DNA from: Ignavibacteriales bacterium UBA1304
GTDB lineage: Bacteria > Bacteroidota > Ignavibacteria > Ignavibacteriales > Ignavibacteriaceae
Direction: 5' to 3'
Assembly (NCBI GenBank): GCA_002307295.1
Contig: DBTY01000020.1
Location: forward strand, 62,001-126,000
DNA length: 64,000 nt
This document shows, one piece after another, positions 45,002 to 54,461 of this stretch (positions within the stretch are counted from its first letter, which is position 1; each line of letters opens with the position of its first letter). The notes under the pieces were generated by a model. It did not search any database. It saw only the letters and a list, made by a program, of their open reading frames with translations, and was not told the DNA's origin. The position numbers and the translations under genes are program-made.

Positions 45002-47064
45002 AACTGAATTCTGAAAAAAGTAATTTGATTGATAAACTAATATTGTTTTTTATTTTCCTTTTTCTTGGCAGTCTTAGTATTTCGATATTTGTTAATCAGC
45101 TTGGTTATTATGGGGCTTTGATACTGCTGCTTTACAAGTATTACAGGAATAAAGAAAATCCTTTTAGCAAAAACGGACTCGAAGTAATTCTTCTTCTATA
45201 TATCGGAGCAGAAATCCTTTCTACTCTGTTTTCTGTTAACCATGGGCAGTCGTTTCATAATTTATTGAAAAGATTCTTACTGCTTCCTATGATGTATACA
45301 GTAGCCTCTGCCGCAGATGATTTTAAAAAAGCAAAATTATTTCTTAAAGTATATCTTGGCTGCGCTTTAGCAAGCATAGCTCTTTATCTCGCATTTTCAG
45401 CGCGATATTATTTTTATAACTTATATCAGATAGAACAGTCCGGACCGATGGTATATCAGTATCCTATTACGACAAGCGAACTGATGAGTTTTACGTCCAT
45501 TATCCTTTTTGCATTTGTTATTGATGCAAAAAATAAAACAAAATACAGGTTATATAGTCTTGCAGGATTTTTAATTTCGTTTATTGCAATGATTGCAACC
45601 TATAAAAGAACGGGTTGGATGGGGGCTGCCGCTGGAATAATAACGATTCTGATTATAAAAAAGAAATGGCCTCTATTAGCCGTTATTGTAGTTGCAGGCT
45701 TTCTGCTGGCGGTTACTTCGCGAGGTAAAAGCGAAATTTATACTTATCTATGCGATGGGAAAATTACTGAATTAAGTAATTTCAAAACTGAAGGCAGAGC
45801 TTATGACATACTTACGGATAAACAGGATTTATGGATAGGAGATTATGAAAACGGAATATTGAAATATGAATCAGGCGCAACAAAAAAAATCATATCAACC
45901 CCTTCTCCGGTTAGTAAATTATTACAGATAAATGATTCTTTACTGGTGGCAAATTTAATTGATACAAGGTTCGTATTATACAAAAAACAAAATAACGGCG
46001 GACTAAAAGAAGTTCATGAGTTCGCTTCGCCTGGTTTTACTACTTCGTATTGTTTTTATAAGGACGCTTTCTATGTACAGGATAGAGACAGCGGTTTAAC
46101 TGTTTTTCCTCATTTTATGGAGAGCACAAAATCTATTCGCTACCCTCAATTTGCTGGTTACGAAAATGTTTTCTCTGATTCCGCTTATATAGTAATGTAC
46201 TCAAACACAAAAGGGCTATGCGTTTACAACTCTCTTAACGGGCTGCCTGAATCTAATGTCGTTAATAATGAGTTTATTGACGAAATATCGTACATAGATT
46301 ATATAGACCATACTTTACTAATTGAAAATAAAAAAACTTTAAAACTATATAAAATAGGGAACGCTAAATTAACCGAGATTGGCGAAAACTCGAAAATTAA
46401 AGGCGTATATCAGAGAGACCTTAGCGGTTCTAATTTATCGCTTCTTACTAATAAGGGACAGCTATTTAAGGTTCAGTATCCTTTAAACAACGAAATTAAA
46501 ATAATCTCATCATGGCGTCTGGATTATTTACCGCAGGCGTTCACTTGCAGCGGCGATACTGTTTATGCTTCAAAAGTTAAGAACAACAGATTTGCAAGTA
46601 TTGTAGACCGCTATAACCCTTCAAACTATACGCGGTTTGCGCTATGGTCGGCCGGTATGAAAATGTTTAAAGATCATCCGGTATTTGGAGTCGGCGATAT
46701 TGATTTAGCTGATCTTTATAGACAATACAAACATTTTTATGATAAGGAAATACAGGGGCATATGCATAATAATTACGTGCATATATTAGTTACTCTTGGG
46801 TTGTTTGGCTTTGTTGTCGTAATGTTATTGCTGGTGAAGCTACTAACGCTGAACTATAAAATATATAAGACTCTTGAAAAAGAGGTCTTCTCGTCTTCTT
46901 ATGCAGTTGGAGTAATTGGCTGCCTTGTGTCGTTTTTAGTCGCAGGTCTTACTGAATGGAATTTTGGAGATCACGAAGTAATAACAATGATATGGTTTTT
47001 GACAGGCTTAAATATAGCCTTCTACAATTTATATCTTAAACAAAAAAACAAAACTGCAGAATAA
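44998..47064 (+). CDS. O-antigen ligase/polymerase-like protein with inserted beta-propeller-like domain
   Basis: A 688-aa membrane protein of the WaaL/Wzy superfamily. About ten spans occupy 12-240, with TYKRTGWMGA (Arg204) in the conserved place. The catalytic-type C-terminal segment is RFALWSAGMKMFKDHPVFGVGD (about 546-567) and HMHNNYVHILVTLGLFGF (His590), followed by two to three more spans. Usual members have about 400-450 aa. Here residues about 244-540 (nt 45727-46617) form a soluble insertion with repeating strand pairs, such as DLWIGDYENGILKYES and SLLTNKGQLFKVQYP, similar to two-component-regulator propeller repeats. The insertion should face the periplasm. It overlaps msbA by 4 bp. 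Confidence 0.85.
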   Translation: MKLNSEKSNLIDKLILFFIFLFLGSLSISIFVNQLGYYGALILLLYKYYRNKENPFSKNGLEVILLLYIGAEILSTLFSVNHGQSFHNLLKRFLLLPMMYTVASAADDFKKAKLFLKVYLGCALASIALYLAFSARYYFYNLYQIEQSGPMVYQYPITTSELMSFTSIILFAFVIDAKNKTKYRLYSLAGFLISFIAMIATYKRTGWMGAAAGIITILIIKKKWPLLAVIVVAGFLLAVTSRGKSEIYTYLCDGKITELSNFKTEGRAYDILTDKQDLWIGDYENGILKYESGATKKIISTPSPVSKLLQINDSLLVANLIDTRFVLYKKQNNGGLKEVHEFASPGFTTSYCFYKDAFYVQDRDSGLTVFPHFMESTKSIRYPQFAGYENVFSDSAYIVMYSNTKGLCVYNSLNGLPESNVVNNEFIDEISYIDYIDHTLLIENKKTLKLYKIGNAKLTEIGENSKIKGVYQRDLSGSNLSLLTNKGQLFKVQYPLNNEIKIISSWRLDYLPQAFTCSGDTVYASKVKNNRFASIVDRYNPSNYTRFALWSAGMKMFKDHPVFGVGDIDLADLYRQYKHFYDKEIQGHMHNNYVHILVTLGLFGFVVVMLLLVKLLTLNYKIYKTLEKEVFSSSYAVGVIGCLVSFLVAGLTEWNFGDHEVITMIWFLTGLNIAFYNLYLKQKNKTAE

Positions 47065-47114
47065 CGTTTGAAATGCAGGAAGTAATTAGATTGTAAAGCA
47101 TTTGTGATTTTCTA

Positions 47115-47150
47115 GATAGTCATCCTTCGACTTCGCTCAGGATGACTATC
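47115..47150. terminator. bidirectional terminator-like palindrome between converging genes
   Basis: Twelve-base arms (47115-47126 and 47139-47150) pair perfectly around a loop containing TCGACTTCGCTC. It lies between the ligase-like gene (+) and the minus-strand sugar transferase gene, so it can act on both transcripts, although U-tracts are short. The wording CATCCTTCGAC-TTCGCTC-AGGATG is, from memory, a very widespread intergenic palindrome. Confidence 0.6.
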
Positions 47151-47200
47151 ATATTTTCAACTCTGCTAAGATCAGACTAATAGTAAGAGAGCTATATTTA

Positions 47201-48601
47201 TCAATGCCCCTTTGTTTTTCCTCTAAGCATTTGCCAGACTGTTAAAAAAATAATTTGGATATCAAGACCTAACGACCAGTTTTCGATATACCACAAATCG
47301 GCTTCAATTCTTTTTGATATTCTGACTTTGTTCGCTTCTTCATCCTGAACGTCGCCGCGCAAACCGTTTACCTGCGCCCAGCCGGTTATTCCCGGTTTTA
47401 CTAATTGTCTTAATTTTATTTCGTCCACAATCTCTTTGTATATATTGTTAAATGCGGGCGAATGAGGTCTCGGCCCAACAAGAGACATATTGCCAATCAG
47501 CACGTTTATTATTTGCGGCAGCTCGTCTAAATTTGATTTGCGCAAAAAACGGCCAAACTTTGTTACGCGGGGATCGTCGTTTTCTGTAGGAGTATATTTT
47601 TTCGCATCGGAATTCATATACATGGTTCTAAACTTAAAGCACCTGAACATTTTGTTCTCTTTGCCTATTCTATCCTGATTATAAAAAATTGGTCCGCGCG
47701 AAAGCATTTTTTGCAGAATAAAAATAATTGGGAACAGCCATGATAACACTGCAATGCAGGCGAGTAAAGAAATAGTAAAATCAAAAGTCCGCTTTACGAA
47801 CTGCCATTGAATTTCCTCCAACGGTTCGTTTCTCACAGTGATAATAGGCAGGCTGCCTAAACGGCTGATGCTGAATTTTTTTGAAAGAAACTTGAAATAA
47901 TCGGGTATGATAAAAGCGCGCACTGCGTTTTTATTGCAGGTTTTTATAATCTCGTCCGTCAAAGCGAAATCCGTATTTGGGAGCGCAATTACTGCTTCTT
48001 CAATTGCATATGCAGGGATTATCGTACTTAAATCCCGGATATTTCCTATCACATATTTATCAGATTCTTTTTCGCTATGGCTTGTTACAAATCCCACAAA
48101 ATTATAACCGTATTCCGGATTGGATTTTATCATTTCAAGAAATTTATTTCCTAATTCTCCTGCGCCAATAATAATAAGATTACGCAAGTATTTTCCAGAA
48201 GATTTTAAATAGGAAAAAACTTTTTTGAAAACGATTAATCTTATAAAAACAGCCGCCGTTAACAATGCCGAAAAGTAAACGATGAAATTTCTAGTAAATA
48301 AATTTTCCTTGGTAATAAAGATAAACGAGATGCAGGCAAGAGCTTGAATAAATACGCTTTTTACGATTTTGAAAAACTGATACGACAAGCCGGGCGAATC
48401 CAAATCTTCGTAAAGAGTTAAAACATTTGCGGAAAAGTACCAAATGAAATTTAATATGAATAATAAAATAAATAAATAGTTTTTATGCAGGAGGATATTT
48501 AACGATTGCGCTAAAATGCCGGAAATAATAAAAACTATATTAAGCAGAACTAAGTCTAAAGTTAGTTTAAGAGAGTATATTGATTTTTGTTTAAAGAACA
48601 T
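47201..48601 (-). CDS. initiating sugar-phosphate transferase (undecaprenyl-phosphate, WcaJ/WbaP type)
   Basis: A 466-aa polyisoprenyl-phosphate hexose-1-phosphate transferase that starts repeat-unit synthesis on the lipid carrier at the inner face of the membrane. Four spans lie in 10-125, then a CoA-binding-like Rossmann domain (about 135-245, IIGAGELGNKFLEMI). A fifth span precedes the catalytic PglC-like domain (about 265-466: KRTFDFTISLL, NQDRIGKENKMFRCFKFRTM, LRKSNLDELPQIINVLIGNMSLVGPRP). It is the last gene of the minus-strand run. The sugar is probably glucose or galactose, but this is not provable from sequence. Confidence 0.94.
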   Translation of the reverse strand: MFFKQKSIYSLKLTLDLVLLNIVFIISGILAQSLNILLHKNYLFILLFILNFIWYFSANVLTLYEDLDSPGLSYQFFKIVKSVFIQALACISFIFITKENLFTRNFIVYFSALLTAAVFIRLIVFKKVFSYLKSSGKYLRNLIIIGAGELGNKFLEMIKSNPEYGYNFVGFVTSHSEKESDKYVIGNIRDLSTIIPAYAIEEAVIALPNTDFALTDEIIKTCNKNAVRAFIIPDYFKFLSKKFSISRLGSLPIITVRNEPLEEIQWQFVKRTFDFTISLLACIAVLSWLFPIIFILQKMLSRGPIFYNQDRIGKENKMFRCFKFRTMYMNSDAKKYTPTENDDPRVTKFGRFLRKSNLDELPQIINVLIGNMSLVGPRPHSPAFNNIYKEIVDEIKLRQLVKPGITGWAQVNGLRGDVQDEEANKVRISKRIEADLWYIENWSLGLDIQIIFLTVWQMLRGKTKGH

Positions 48602-48612
48602 TTGATTATAAA

Positions 48613-49734
48613 TTATCTGTTAAAAAATTGATCGCTTTTTTGGTCTACAAACTCTTTGATTTGTCTTTCAAATTCGCTGCGCGAAAAGTTAAGCGCGCTG
48701 TTATAAATGTAATTAGAATCGAAACCGCTTTCTATTTTTTCAAATTTAATAACGGCCTGCATTATGCTGTCTGGAGTTTGGGTTTCAAAATGTACGCCTG
48801 TTTTGCCGTCTACGACGGTTTCGGCCGTGCCGCCAATTTTATAAGCTATAACAGGAGTTCCGCAAGATAATGCTTCTACAACTGTAATTCCAAAATCTTC
48901 TTCCGCCGCATAAATAAACGCCTTCGCTCGTTGCATGTAGTATTTAAGTCTGTCAAAAGACTGATGACCAATAAAATCAATATTAGGAGAGGCTATTTTT
49001 TTCAGGTTTTCAAGTTCAGAGCCATCGCCAATCACAATTAATTTTTTGTCGCGGAGCTTTGAAAATGCGCTAACAATTAAATCAACTTTTTTGTAAGGAA
49101 CAAATCTTGCCGCCGTGAGGTAGAACTCTTCTTTATCCTGATATAGCCCAAATTTGTCAACGTCAACCGGAGGATAAATTACTTCGGCGTCTTTGTTATA
49201 TATTTTTTTAATCCGCTTTTTAATATGATTTGAGTTAGCCAAAAAATAATCTACGCGGTTAGCCGTAGTATAATCCCACATGCGGATTTTATATAAAAAA
49301 TATTTTGGTATAATTGAGTAAAATTTTGAATCGATTGATTTCATGTACTGATGATATAAATCCCATGCATATCTGATAGGAGTATGGCAATAGCATATAT
49401 GCAGCTGGTTGGCGCTGCTTAAAACGCCCTTTGCTACGGAGTGCGAACTTGAAACAATTACGTCGTAGCCGCTAATATCCAACTGTTCAATAGCAAAAGG
49501 GAAAAAGGGAAGATATTGGCGAAAATGCTTTTGCGCAAAAGGAAGATTTTGTATAAGGCTTGTATGCGCGCGCTTTCCTTTTAGAATTACGTCTCTGTCG
49601 TGTTCATTAAGAAAATCAACAAGGCTGAATATATCCGCTTCTTTCCAAATGTTTACAAACGATTCAACGCATTTCTCCGAACCCATGTAGTTTACAAACC
49701 ATTCATGCACAATGGCTACGTTAAGATTATTCAT
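48613..49734 (-). CDS. glycosyltransferase family 4
   Basis: A 373-aa retaining glycosyltransferase of GT-B fold. The N-terminal half contains CYCHTPIRYAWDLYHQYM, typical of mannosyl- or hexosyltransferases of polysaccharide clusters. The C-terminal half has FVPYKKVDLIVSAF and the E-x7-E motif (EEDFGITVVE) for the nucleotide sugar. It lies 1 bp from the family-9 gene and 11 bp from the initiating transferase, so these three form one transcript. The donor may be GDP-mannose or similar, which is only a family-based guess. Confidence 0.93.
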   Translation of the reverse strand: MNNLNVAIVHEWFVNYMGSEKCVESFVNIWKEADIFSLVDFLNEHDRDVILKGKRAHTSLIQNLPFAQKHFRQYLPFFPFAIEQLDISGYDVIVSSSHSVAKGVLSSANQLHICYCHTPIRYAWDLYHQYMKSIDSKFYSIIPKYFLYKIRMWDYTTANRVDYFLANSNHIKKRIKKIYNKDAEVIYPPVDVDKFGLYQDKEEFYLTAARFVPYKKVDLIVSAFSKLRDKKLIVIGDGSELENLKKIASPNIDFIGHQSFDRLKYYMQRAKAFIYAAEEDFGITVVEALSCGTPVIAYKIGGTAETVVDGKTGVHFETQTPDSIMQAVIKFEKIESGFDSNYIYNSALNFSRSEFERQIKEFVDQKSDQFFNR

Positions 49735-49735
49735 A

Positions 49736-50764
49736 TTATAGATTTAAAAGATTATTAATTTTATCAAACGCTATTTCTACTGAAATATTTTTCATACATA
49801 AGTTGTTTTCGCAGTTCGCAAACTTTTTACCGTCGTAACAGGGCGCGCAAGCCAACGAATCGGCTTCCCATATTACGTCTATATTCTCGTTTTTCCCAAC
49901 TCGTTCAATTGGGTTAACTGGACCGAAAAGCGCAACTGTAGGAACCTTAAATAGTTTGCCTAAATGGAGTATGCCTGTATCGTGCGAAATTAACAAGTTA
50001 ACTTTTTCTAAAACGCTCATCAACTGAGGTATAGATGTTTTACCAATTAAATTAATTAAGTCTAAGTTTTTGAAATATGGCGAAGCCCACTCGTCGCTTT
50101 TTGCGCCAAGGATAAAAACTTTTATCCCGGCCGCCAGTAATAACTCAGCGATTCTTTTATAATTTTCAATTGGCCAGTTTCTTAGACTGTCTTCATTAAG
50201 CAGGTTTTTTGCTCCGCCTGGCGCCAAAGCAACGTATTTAGCTTTACCATTAAGCAGGGAGTTAATGCCTGCGTCTGATTTTAATTTAACTTTAGGAAAT
50301 GTGACATTGTTAAGATTAAAATCGTCATAGCCAGTTATAAGCTTTGTGTATTCAACTGCATGATAGCGGCCCGGTATAATGCTGCTATTTCTATCTTTGC
50401 CATTGAGCGTTCTGCATTTTTTCTTTAGCGTTGTAAGAGCAAGCAATTCATATCTGCGGTCGCGGTAAGGAATTAGAACTAAATCATATCTTTTGCCAAA
50501 GAGGGCGAGCCAGACTTTTGTCAAAACAGAAAATTTTTCGGCAAGAGTTCCTTTAAATAAAAGCGCGTCTTCAATTGTGATAATATTATTAATGCCTTCA
50601 ACGCTGCGGAGGATGGGCTCTACAATTTTGCCTCCGATCCAGGTAATTTCAACGCCGGGGTATTTTTTATTAATGGCGGAGATTAAAGGCAGAGCCATCA
50701 CAACGTCGCCAATTGCGCCTAATTTAATAATTAGTATTCGTGTTCTTTTCTTTTTATTAAACAT
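49736..50764 (-). CDS. glycosyltransferase family 9 (heptosyltransferase-like)
   Basis: A 342-aa GT-B enzyme of the ADP-heptose:LPS heptosyltransferase family. Markers are RILIIKLGAIGDVVMALPLI at the start, VALAPGGAKN in the middle and ISHDTGILHLGKLFKVPTVALFGPVNP in the sugar-nucleotide half. Near the C-terminus a Cys cluster (CAPCYDGKKFANCENNLC) is present, as in many members; its role is unclear. It may add a heptose or another sugar to the lipopolysaccharide core. A 139-bp AT-rich gap without clear signals separates its start from the gene before it in the transcript. Confidence 0.92.
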   Translation of the reverse strand: MFNKKKRTRILIIKLGAIGDVVMALPLISAINKKYPGVEITWIGGKIVEPILRSVEGINNIITIEDALLFKGTLAEKFSVLTKVWLALFGKRYDLVLIPYRDRRYELLALTTLKKKCRTLNGKDRNSSIIPGRYHAVEYTKLITGYDDFNLNNVTFPKVKLKSDAGINSLLNGKAKYVALAPGGAKNLLNEDSLRNWPIENYKRIAELLLAAGIKVFILGAKSDEWASPYFKNLDLINLIGKTSIPQLMSVLEKVNLLISHDTGILHLGKLFKVPTVALFGPVNPIERVGKNENIDVIWEADSLACAPCYDGKKFANCENNLCMKNISVEIAFDKINNLLNL

Positions 50765-50903
50765 TTATTTTAATAGATATTTACTGTAGTATTCATTGCG
50801 CGCCAATAGAATAATTATTTTAATACAAATTTATAATAATTTAATTCTGCTTAAAAGGGATTATTTTTTCTTTAGGAACTAAGATTTTTATGATAAAGGA
50901 AAA

Positions 50904-51788
50904 TTAACTGTCGATTTTGCTTATAGTTTCAAGCATATCTTTTGCCCAGTCTCTTTTGTTATTAGTAAGTATCCTAAAATACATTTCTGCTCTTCTCAAA
51001 AGTTTTAGCAAAAACAATTCAAGCCCGCCTCTGCATTTTTTAAAATATATAAATGTTGAAAGATAGAGCTGCGTTTTTCTCCAGTTCCCGGGATTTTTAA
51101 AACTATTTGTAGAGCAGGAAAGACTATGCTTTATTTTAACGTCTGGCGTAAACAAAATATTCCATCCGGCTTTTAATGCGCGGTTGCAGAATTCCGTATC
51201 TTCAACATAAAAGAAAAAATCGCCGTCAAACAGTCCCGTTTTTTTTATCATTTCAGTTCTTATCAACATACATGCGCCTGAAACGGCTTCTACAAAATTG
51301 TCTTTCGCATACTTCTTTCGGGTTTTTAGAGCGATAAGATCAATAGATAATAATTTAAGAAGATAAAACCAGATATTTAATTGTATGTTGATACTTTTTT
51401 CAATTTCGCCAGAGTCGCCAATTATCATTGGTCCAACAATGCCTATGCTTTTATCGGTTAATATTTTTTCTTCTAATTTATCAACGGAAGCTTTGTCAGT
51501 CAGGGTATCCGGATTAAGAACTAAAATATATTCAGGGGCATATTTTTTTGAGCGTTCGTATGCAATATTCTGTCCGCTTGCAAACCCTACATTATTTCTA
51601 TTTTTAATTAGTTCGGCAAAAGCGAACTCTTCTTTAATAATGGCCGTATTATTTTCTGACGATGCGTTATCAACTACTATAAGTTTTACGTCGTCTGTGC
51701 TCTGAACCCAGGCAAGCGATTTAAGGCATTGCCGAAGTTTATCAGGCGCGTTATACGATAAAATTTGAATTACTAATTTTGTCTTCAT
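50904..51788 (-). CDS. glycosyltransferase family 2 (rhamnosyltransferase-like)
   Basis: A 294-aa inverting GT-A enzyme. VIQILSYNAPDKLRQCLKSL and VVDNASSENN open the domain; NRNNVGFASGQNIAYE and LVLNPDTLTD (the DXD-equivalent NPDT) follow. GACMLIRTEMIKKTGLFDGDFFFYVEDTEFC is the acceptor-side block typical of WbbL-like rhamnosyltransferases. It starts 4 bp after the stop of the upstream glycosyltransferase. Rhamnose as the donor sugar is a family-based guess. Confidence 0.92.
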   Translation of the reverse strand: MKTKLVIQILSYNAPDKLRQCLKSLAWVQSTDDVKLIVVDNASSENNTAIIKEEFAFAELIKNRNNVGFASGQNIAYERSKKYAPEYILVLNPDTLTDKASVDKLEEKILTDKSIGIVGPMIIGDSGEIEKSINIQLNIWFYLLKLLSIDLIALKTRKKYAKDNFVEAVSGACMLIRTEMIKKTGLFDGDFFFYVEDTEFCNRALKAGWNILFTPDVKIKHSLSCSTNSFKNPGNWRKTQLYLSTFIYFKKCRGGLELFLLKLLRRAEMYFRILTNNKRDWAKDMLETISKIDS

Positions 51789-51792
51789 GGAG

Positions 51793-53025
51793 CTAAATTT
51801 TACTTTGCAATATTTCTGTAAAAAGACGGCCGGTATTACGGCTCATAACTTCCGGAATATAATTTTCTTTTATATAGCGTTTTGCTTTGTCGCCAACGCT
51901 AATCCTTTTGTCTTTGTCTGTTATTAAAAGTTCAAGCGAGTTATACCAGTCTTTATCAGAGCTGCATAAGAATCCGGTTTTCCCATTTTCAATTGCAGCG
52001 GTGTACGAGCTCGTTTGGCTAGCGATTGTCGGGATGCCCAGGTATCCTGCATAAACAAATTTTAATTCGCTTTTCCCTTCAGTAAAAGGATTGCCAATTT
52101 CAAGCGGAGCTATATTTATATCAAAATTATTCATGATTGCCGGAAGGCGATAGAAAGGCGTTTTGGGAATTCTCTTTATTTTATTCTGCATTTTGTTAAA
52201 GCGCTCAGAGAGTTCTAAGTAGCCTATAATATGCAAATACACATTGTCGTATTTTTCTAGTAATGAGTAAATGGATTCTTCCGCCAGCTTGAAATCTTTA
52301 TTATGCGAGGCTGTTCCGCTCATATAACCTATAATAATATTTCTACTGTCAGTCTTCTTATGTTTAATTAAATCATCGCATATATCAACATATTTTTGAT
52401 TCAAACCGTTTCTAAGAATAAAAACAGCTTTATGCCTGCTATTATTACTTGCATGATTTGCCAAAAAACCAGTTGACGTTAAAAAGTATTGGCAGCCGTC
52501 AAAAACCATTTGATGATTAACGGCAACGCTTCTCCAATGAGCTGAGGATGTGTTTATGTCGTCGTTTATGCTATCAGCCATTTTAGGATCAAATACAAGA
52601 TCGTCGCAATCGTAAATTGTTTTTATCTTTTTATCCGCGGCAAGTTTTAAATAAGCGCTTATTAATTTTGAAGCAACGCTTCTTTGAAACACAATAGCAG
52701 AATATTTGGATACGTTTAATAAGGAGAATACGGATTTAAATGGAGTTTTAACTGAAACATTGTATTCGGCTTTTGTCAGGTATTCTGATAAATCATATGC
52801 TCTGTTCAGCGCCGAAACAGAAAACCGCTGTTCTAAAAGTATTAATATATTTTGGTTTTGCGCTGAAGTTACGTTGGATTTATTTATTAGTCTGGCAAGT
52901 ATAATAAAAACAGGAGATAAAACTTTAACAGCCAAAATATCTACTTTTATTAATACTAATTCGCCGCTGCTAATTAAACCCATAGAGCGTATGATTTTGT
53001 ATATTCTTTTTATCCTGTTAATCAC
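51793..53025 (-). CDS. glycosyltransferase family 4-like
   Basis: A 410-aa GT-B-type enzyme. The N-terminal half is divergent (ILILLEQRFSVSALNRAYDL, TIYDCDDLVFDPKMAD). The C-terminal half contains IIIGYMSGTASHNKDF, the nucleotide-sugar loop region NIAPLEIGNPFTEGKSELKFVYAGYLGIPTIAS and ENGKTGFLC. The start codon is GTG at 53023-53025, overlapping the flippase stop by 4 bp (GTGA), which signals translational coupling. It follows the flippase in the same transcript. Donor and acceptor are unknown. Confidence 0.88.
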   Translation of the reverse strand: MINRIKRIYKIIRSMGLISSGELVLIKVDILAVKVLSPVFIILARLINKSNVTSAQNQNILILLEQRFSVSALNRAYDLSEYLTKAEYNVSVKTPFKSVFSLLNVSKYSAIVFQRSVASKLISAYLKLAADKKIKTIYDCDDLVFDPKMADSINDDINTSSAHWRSVAVNHQMVFDGCQYFLTSTGFLANHASNNSRHKAVFILRNGLNQKYVDICDDLIKHKKTDSRNIIIGYMSGTASHNKDFKLAEESIYSLLEKYDNVYLHIIGYLELSERFNKMQNKIKRIPKTPFYRLPAIMNNFDINIAPLEIGNPFTEGKSELKFVYAGYLGIPTIASQTSSYTAAIENGKTGFLCSSDKDWYNSLELLITDKDKRISVGDKAKRYIKENYIPEVMSRNTGRLFTEILQSKI

Positions 53026-54461
53026 TTTTTTCTGCCTTTAAAAGAACTGATAAGACTTTTTATATCCTCTAAGCTAATAACTTTTACCGCCAAAATCAGC
53101 GCAAGATATAACAACCCAGCCGCCATGCAGCCCGCTAAATACGGAATGCTGCTAAGTCCGCTGAAATAAAAGCAGAAAATAAAAATAGGTAATGTGCTGA
53201 ATAAAATTTTAGCTATATCTATAACAACTTCTTTAATAGGGACTTCAATTTTCTTCTGGATAATATAAAAATCAAAACAGGTTAATATAATTATTGAAAC
53301 GGAAATTGAACTTACTAATCCGTAAAATCCAAAAAACTTAGTAAATAAAGCGATAACTATAATATCAATAATACCGGAAAACAAAATGAATTTTAAACGT
53401 TGCCCGGCAATGCCCAGATAATTAATTACGCTTGTAAAAAAAAGATTAATTGCATTAAACAAAAGAAACGGAGCCAAAATCATTGCAGGTATGGCCGCTT
53501 CAGAAAAACCATGGCTGTATAGTATTGGTATAAGTTTGTAACTTCCGGCAATAAAAAATGCCATAGAAGAAATAAACAATACAAGGATAAGTTTTAGTCC
53601 GTATATAAAATTTTTAGAGTTCGAAGCTTTATCTCCGTTGCTGAATTTAGGCGAAATTACATTGCACAGAGAATAAACCGGAAGATACAACCTGCCGTAT
53701 AAATTAACAGGGACATTTAAAAATGAAACGAAAGACGAACCGTAAAATTTTTGCGTTATAAATACTGGTATTTTTTGCGAGATTGTAAAAAATAAATTTG
53801 CAACGTGAATTGAAAAGCCATATTTAAAAATGCGTTTAAAGCTTTCAGGATTGAAAGATATTTTATATCCGCTGAAAATGGCTTTCTTATGGAAATAAAT
53901 AACGTATATGATAAGCGAAACAACCGGTATAGCGGCCTGGCATATTAGATATAGTATAAAATTGAGACGGAACCAAATAGTAAAAAATACTGAAAGGATT
54001 GTGATAAACCCCGTTAAGAACTGAACCGAAGAAAATATTTGCGGTTTGCCTATCGATTCTAATATTTTTTCGAACAACCCCTGCAGCAAATAAAAAAGAA
54101 TATGCACGGCTAATAAAATGTATATCCAGAACCCTAAATTTATTTCAATATATTTATCTATCAGGCTCATAGTTCCTGAAATTAGGATAATCGTAATTAA
54201 CCCAATTATTCCGATTACAGTAATTGATTCAGAAACTATCTTATTACTGATTCCGTTCATGGCAATTTCTTTGCCATAGCTATCAATAAGGCTAAAACTT
54301 ATAATTACAGAAATAAAACCAAGCAGATTTGTGTAAATGCTGATTATGCCGTATTGATTAGCGCCCAAATATCTGACAAGATAAAAACCGCTTATTACGC
54401 TGACTATTGTAAATAATACCCTTGCGGTAAGATTAAAGATAAAACTAGATATTGTCTTCAA
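53022..54461 (-). CDS. oligosaccharide flippase (Wzx/MATE-like)
   Basis: A 479-aa polytopic protein with about 13-14 spans. The N-terminus FIFNLTARVLFTIVSVISGFYLVRYLGANQYGIISIY is the typical opening of Wzx-type flippases. It would move undecaprenyl-linked repeat units to the periplasm, where the ligase/polymerase-like protein acts. The start is TTG (54459-54461) without a Shine-Dalgarno. It is the first gene of the minus-strand polysaccharide run and faces a divergent glycosyltransferase gene across about 300 bp. Confidence 0.92.
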   Translation of the reverse strand: MKTISSFIFNLTARVLFTIVSVISGFYLVRYLGANQYGIISIYTNLLGFISVIISFSLIDSYGKEIAMNGISNKIVSESITVIGIIGLITIILISGTMSLIDKYIEINLGFWIYILLAVHILFYLLQGLFEKILESIGKPQIFSSVQFLTGFITILSVFFTIWFRLNFILYLICQAAIPVVSLIIYVIYFHKKAIFSGYKISFNPESFKRIFKYGFSIHVANLFFTISQKIPVFITQKFYGSSFVSFLNVPVNLYGRLYLPVYSLCNVISPKFSNGDKASNSKNFIYGLKLILVLFISSMAFFIAGSYKLIPILYSHGFSEAAIPAMILAPFLLFNAINLFFTSVINYLGIAGQRLKFILFSGIIDIIVIALFTKFFGFYGLVSSISVSIIILTCFDFYIIQKKIEVPIKEVVIDIAKILFSTLPIFIFCFYFSGLSSIPYLAGCMAAGLLYLALILAVKVISLEDIKSLISSFKGRKK

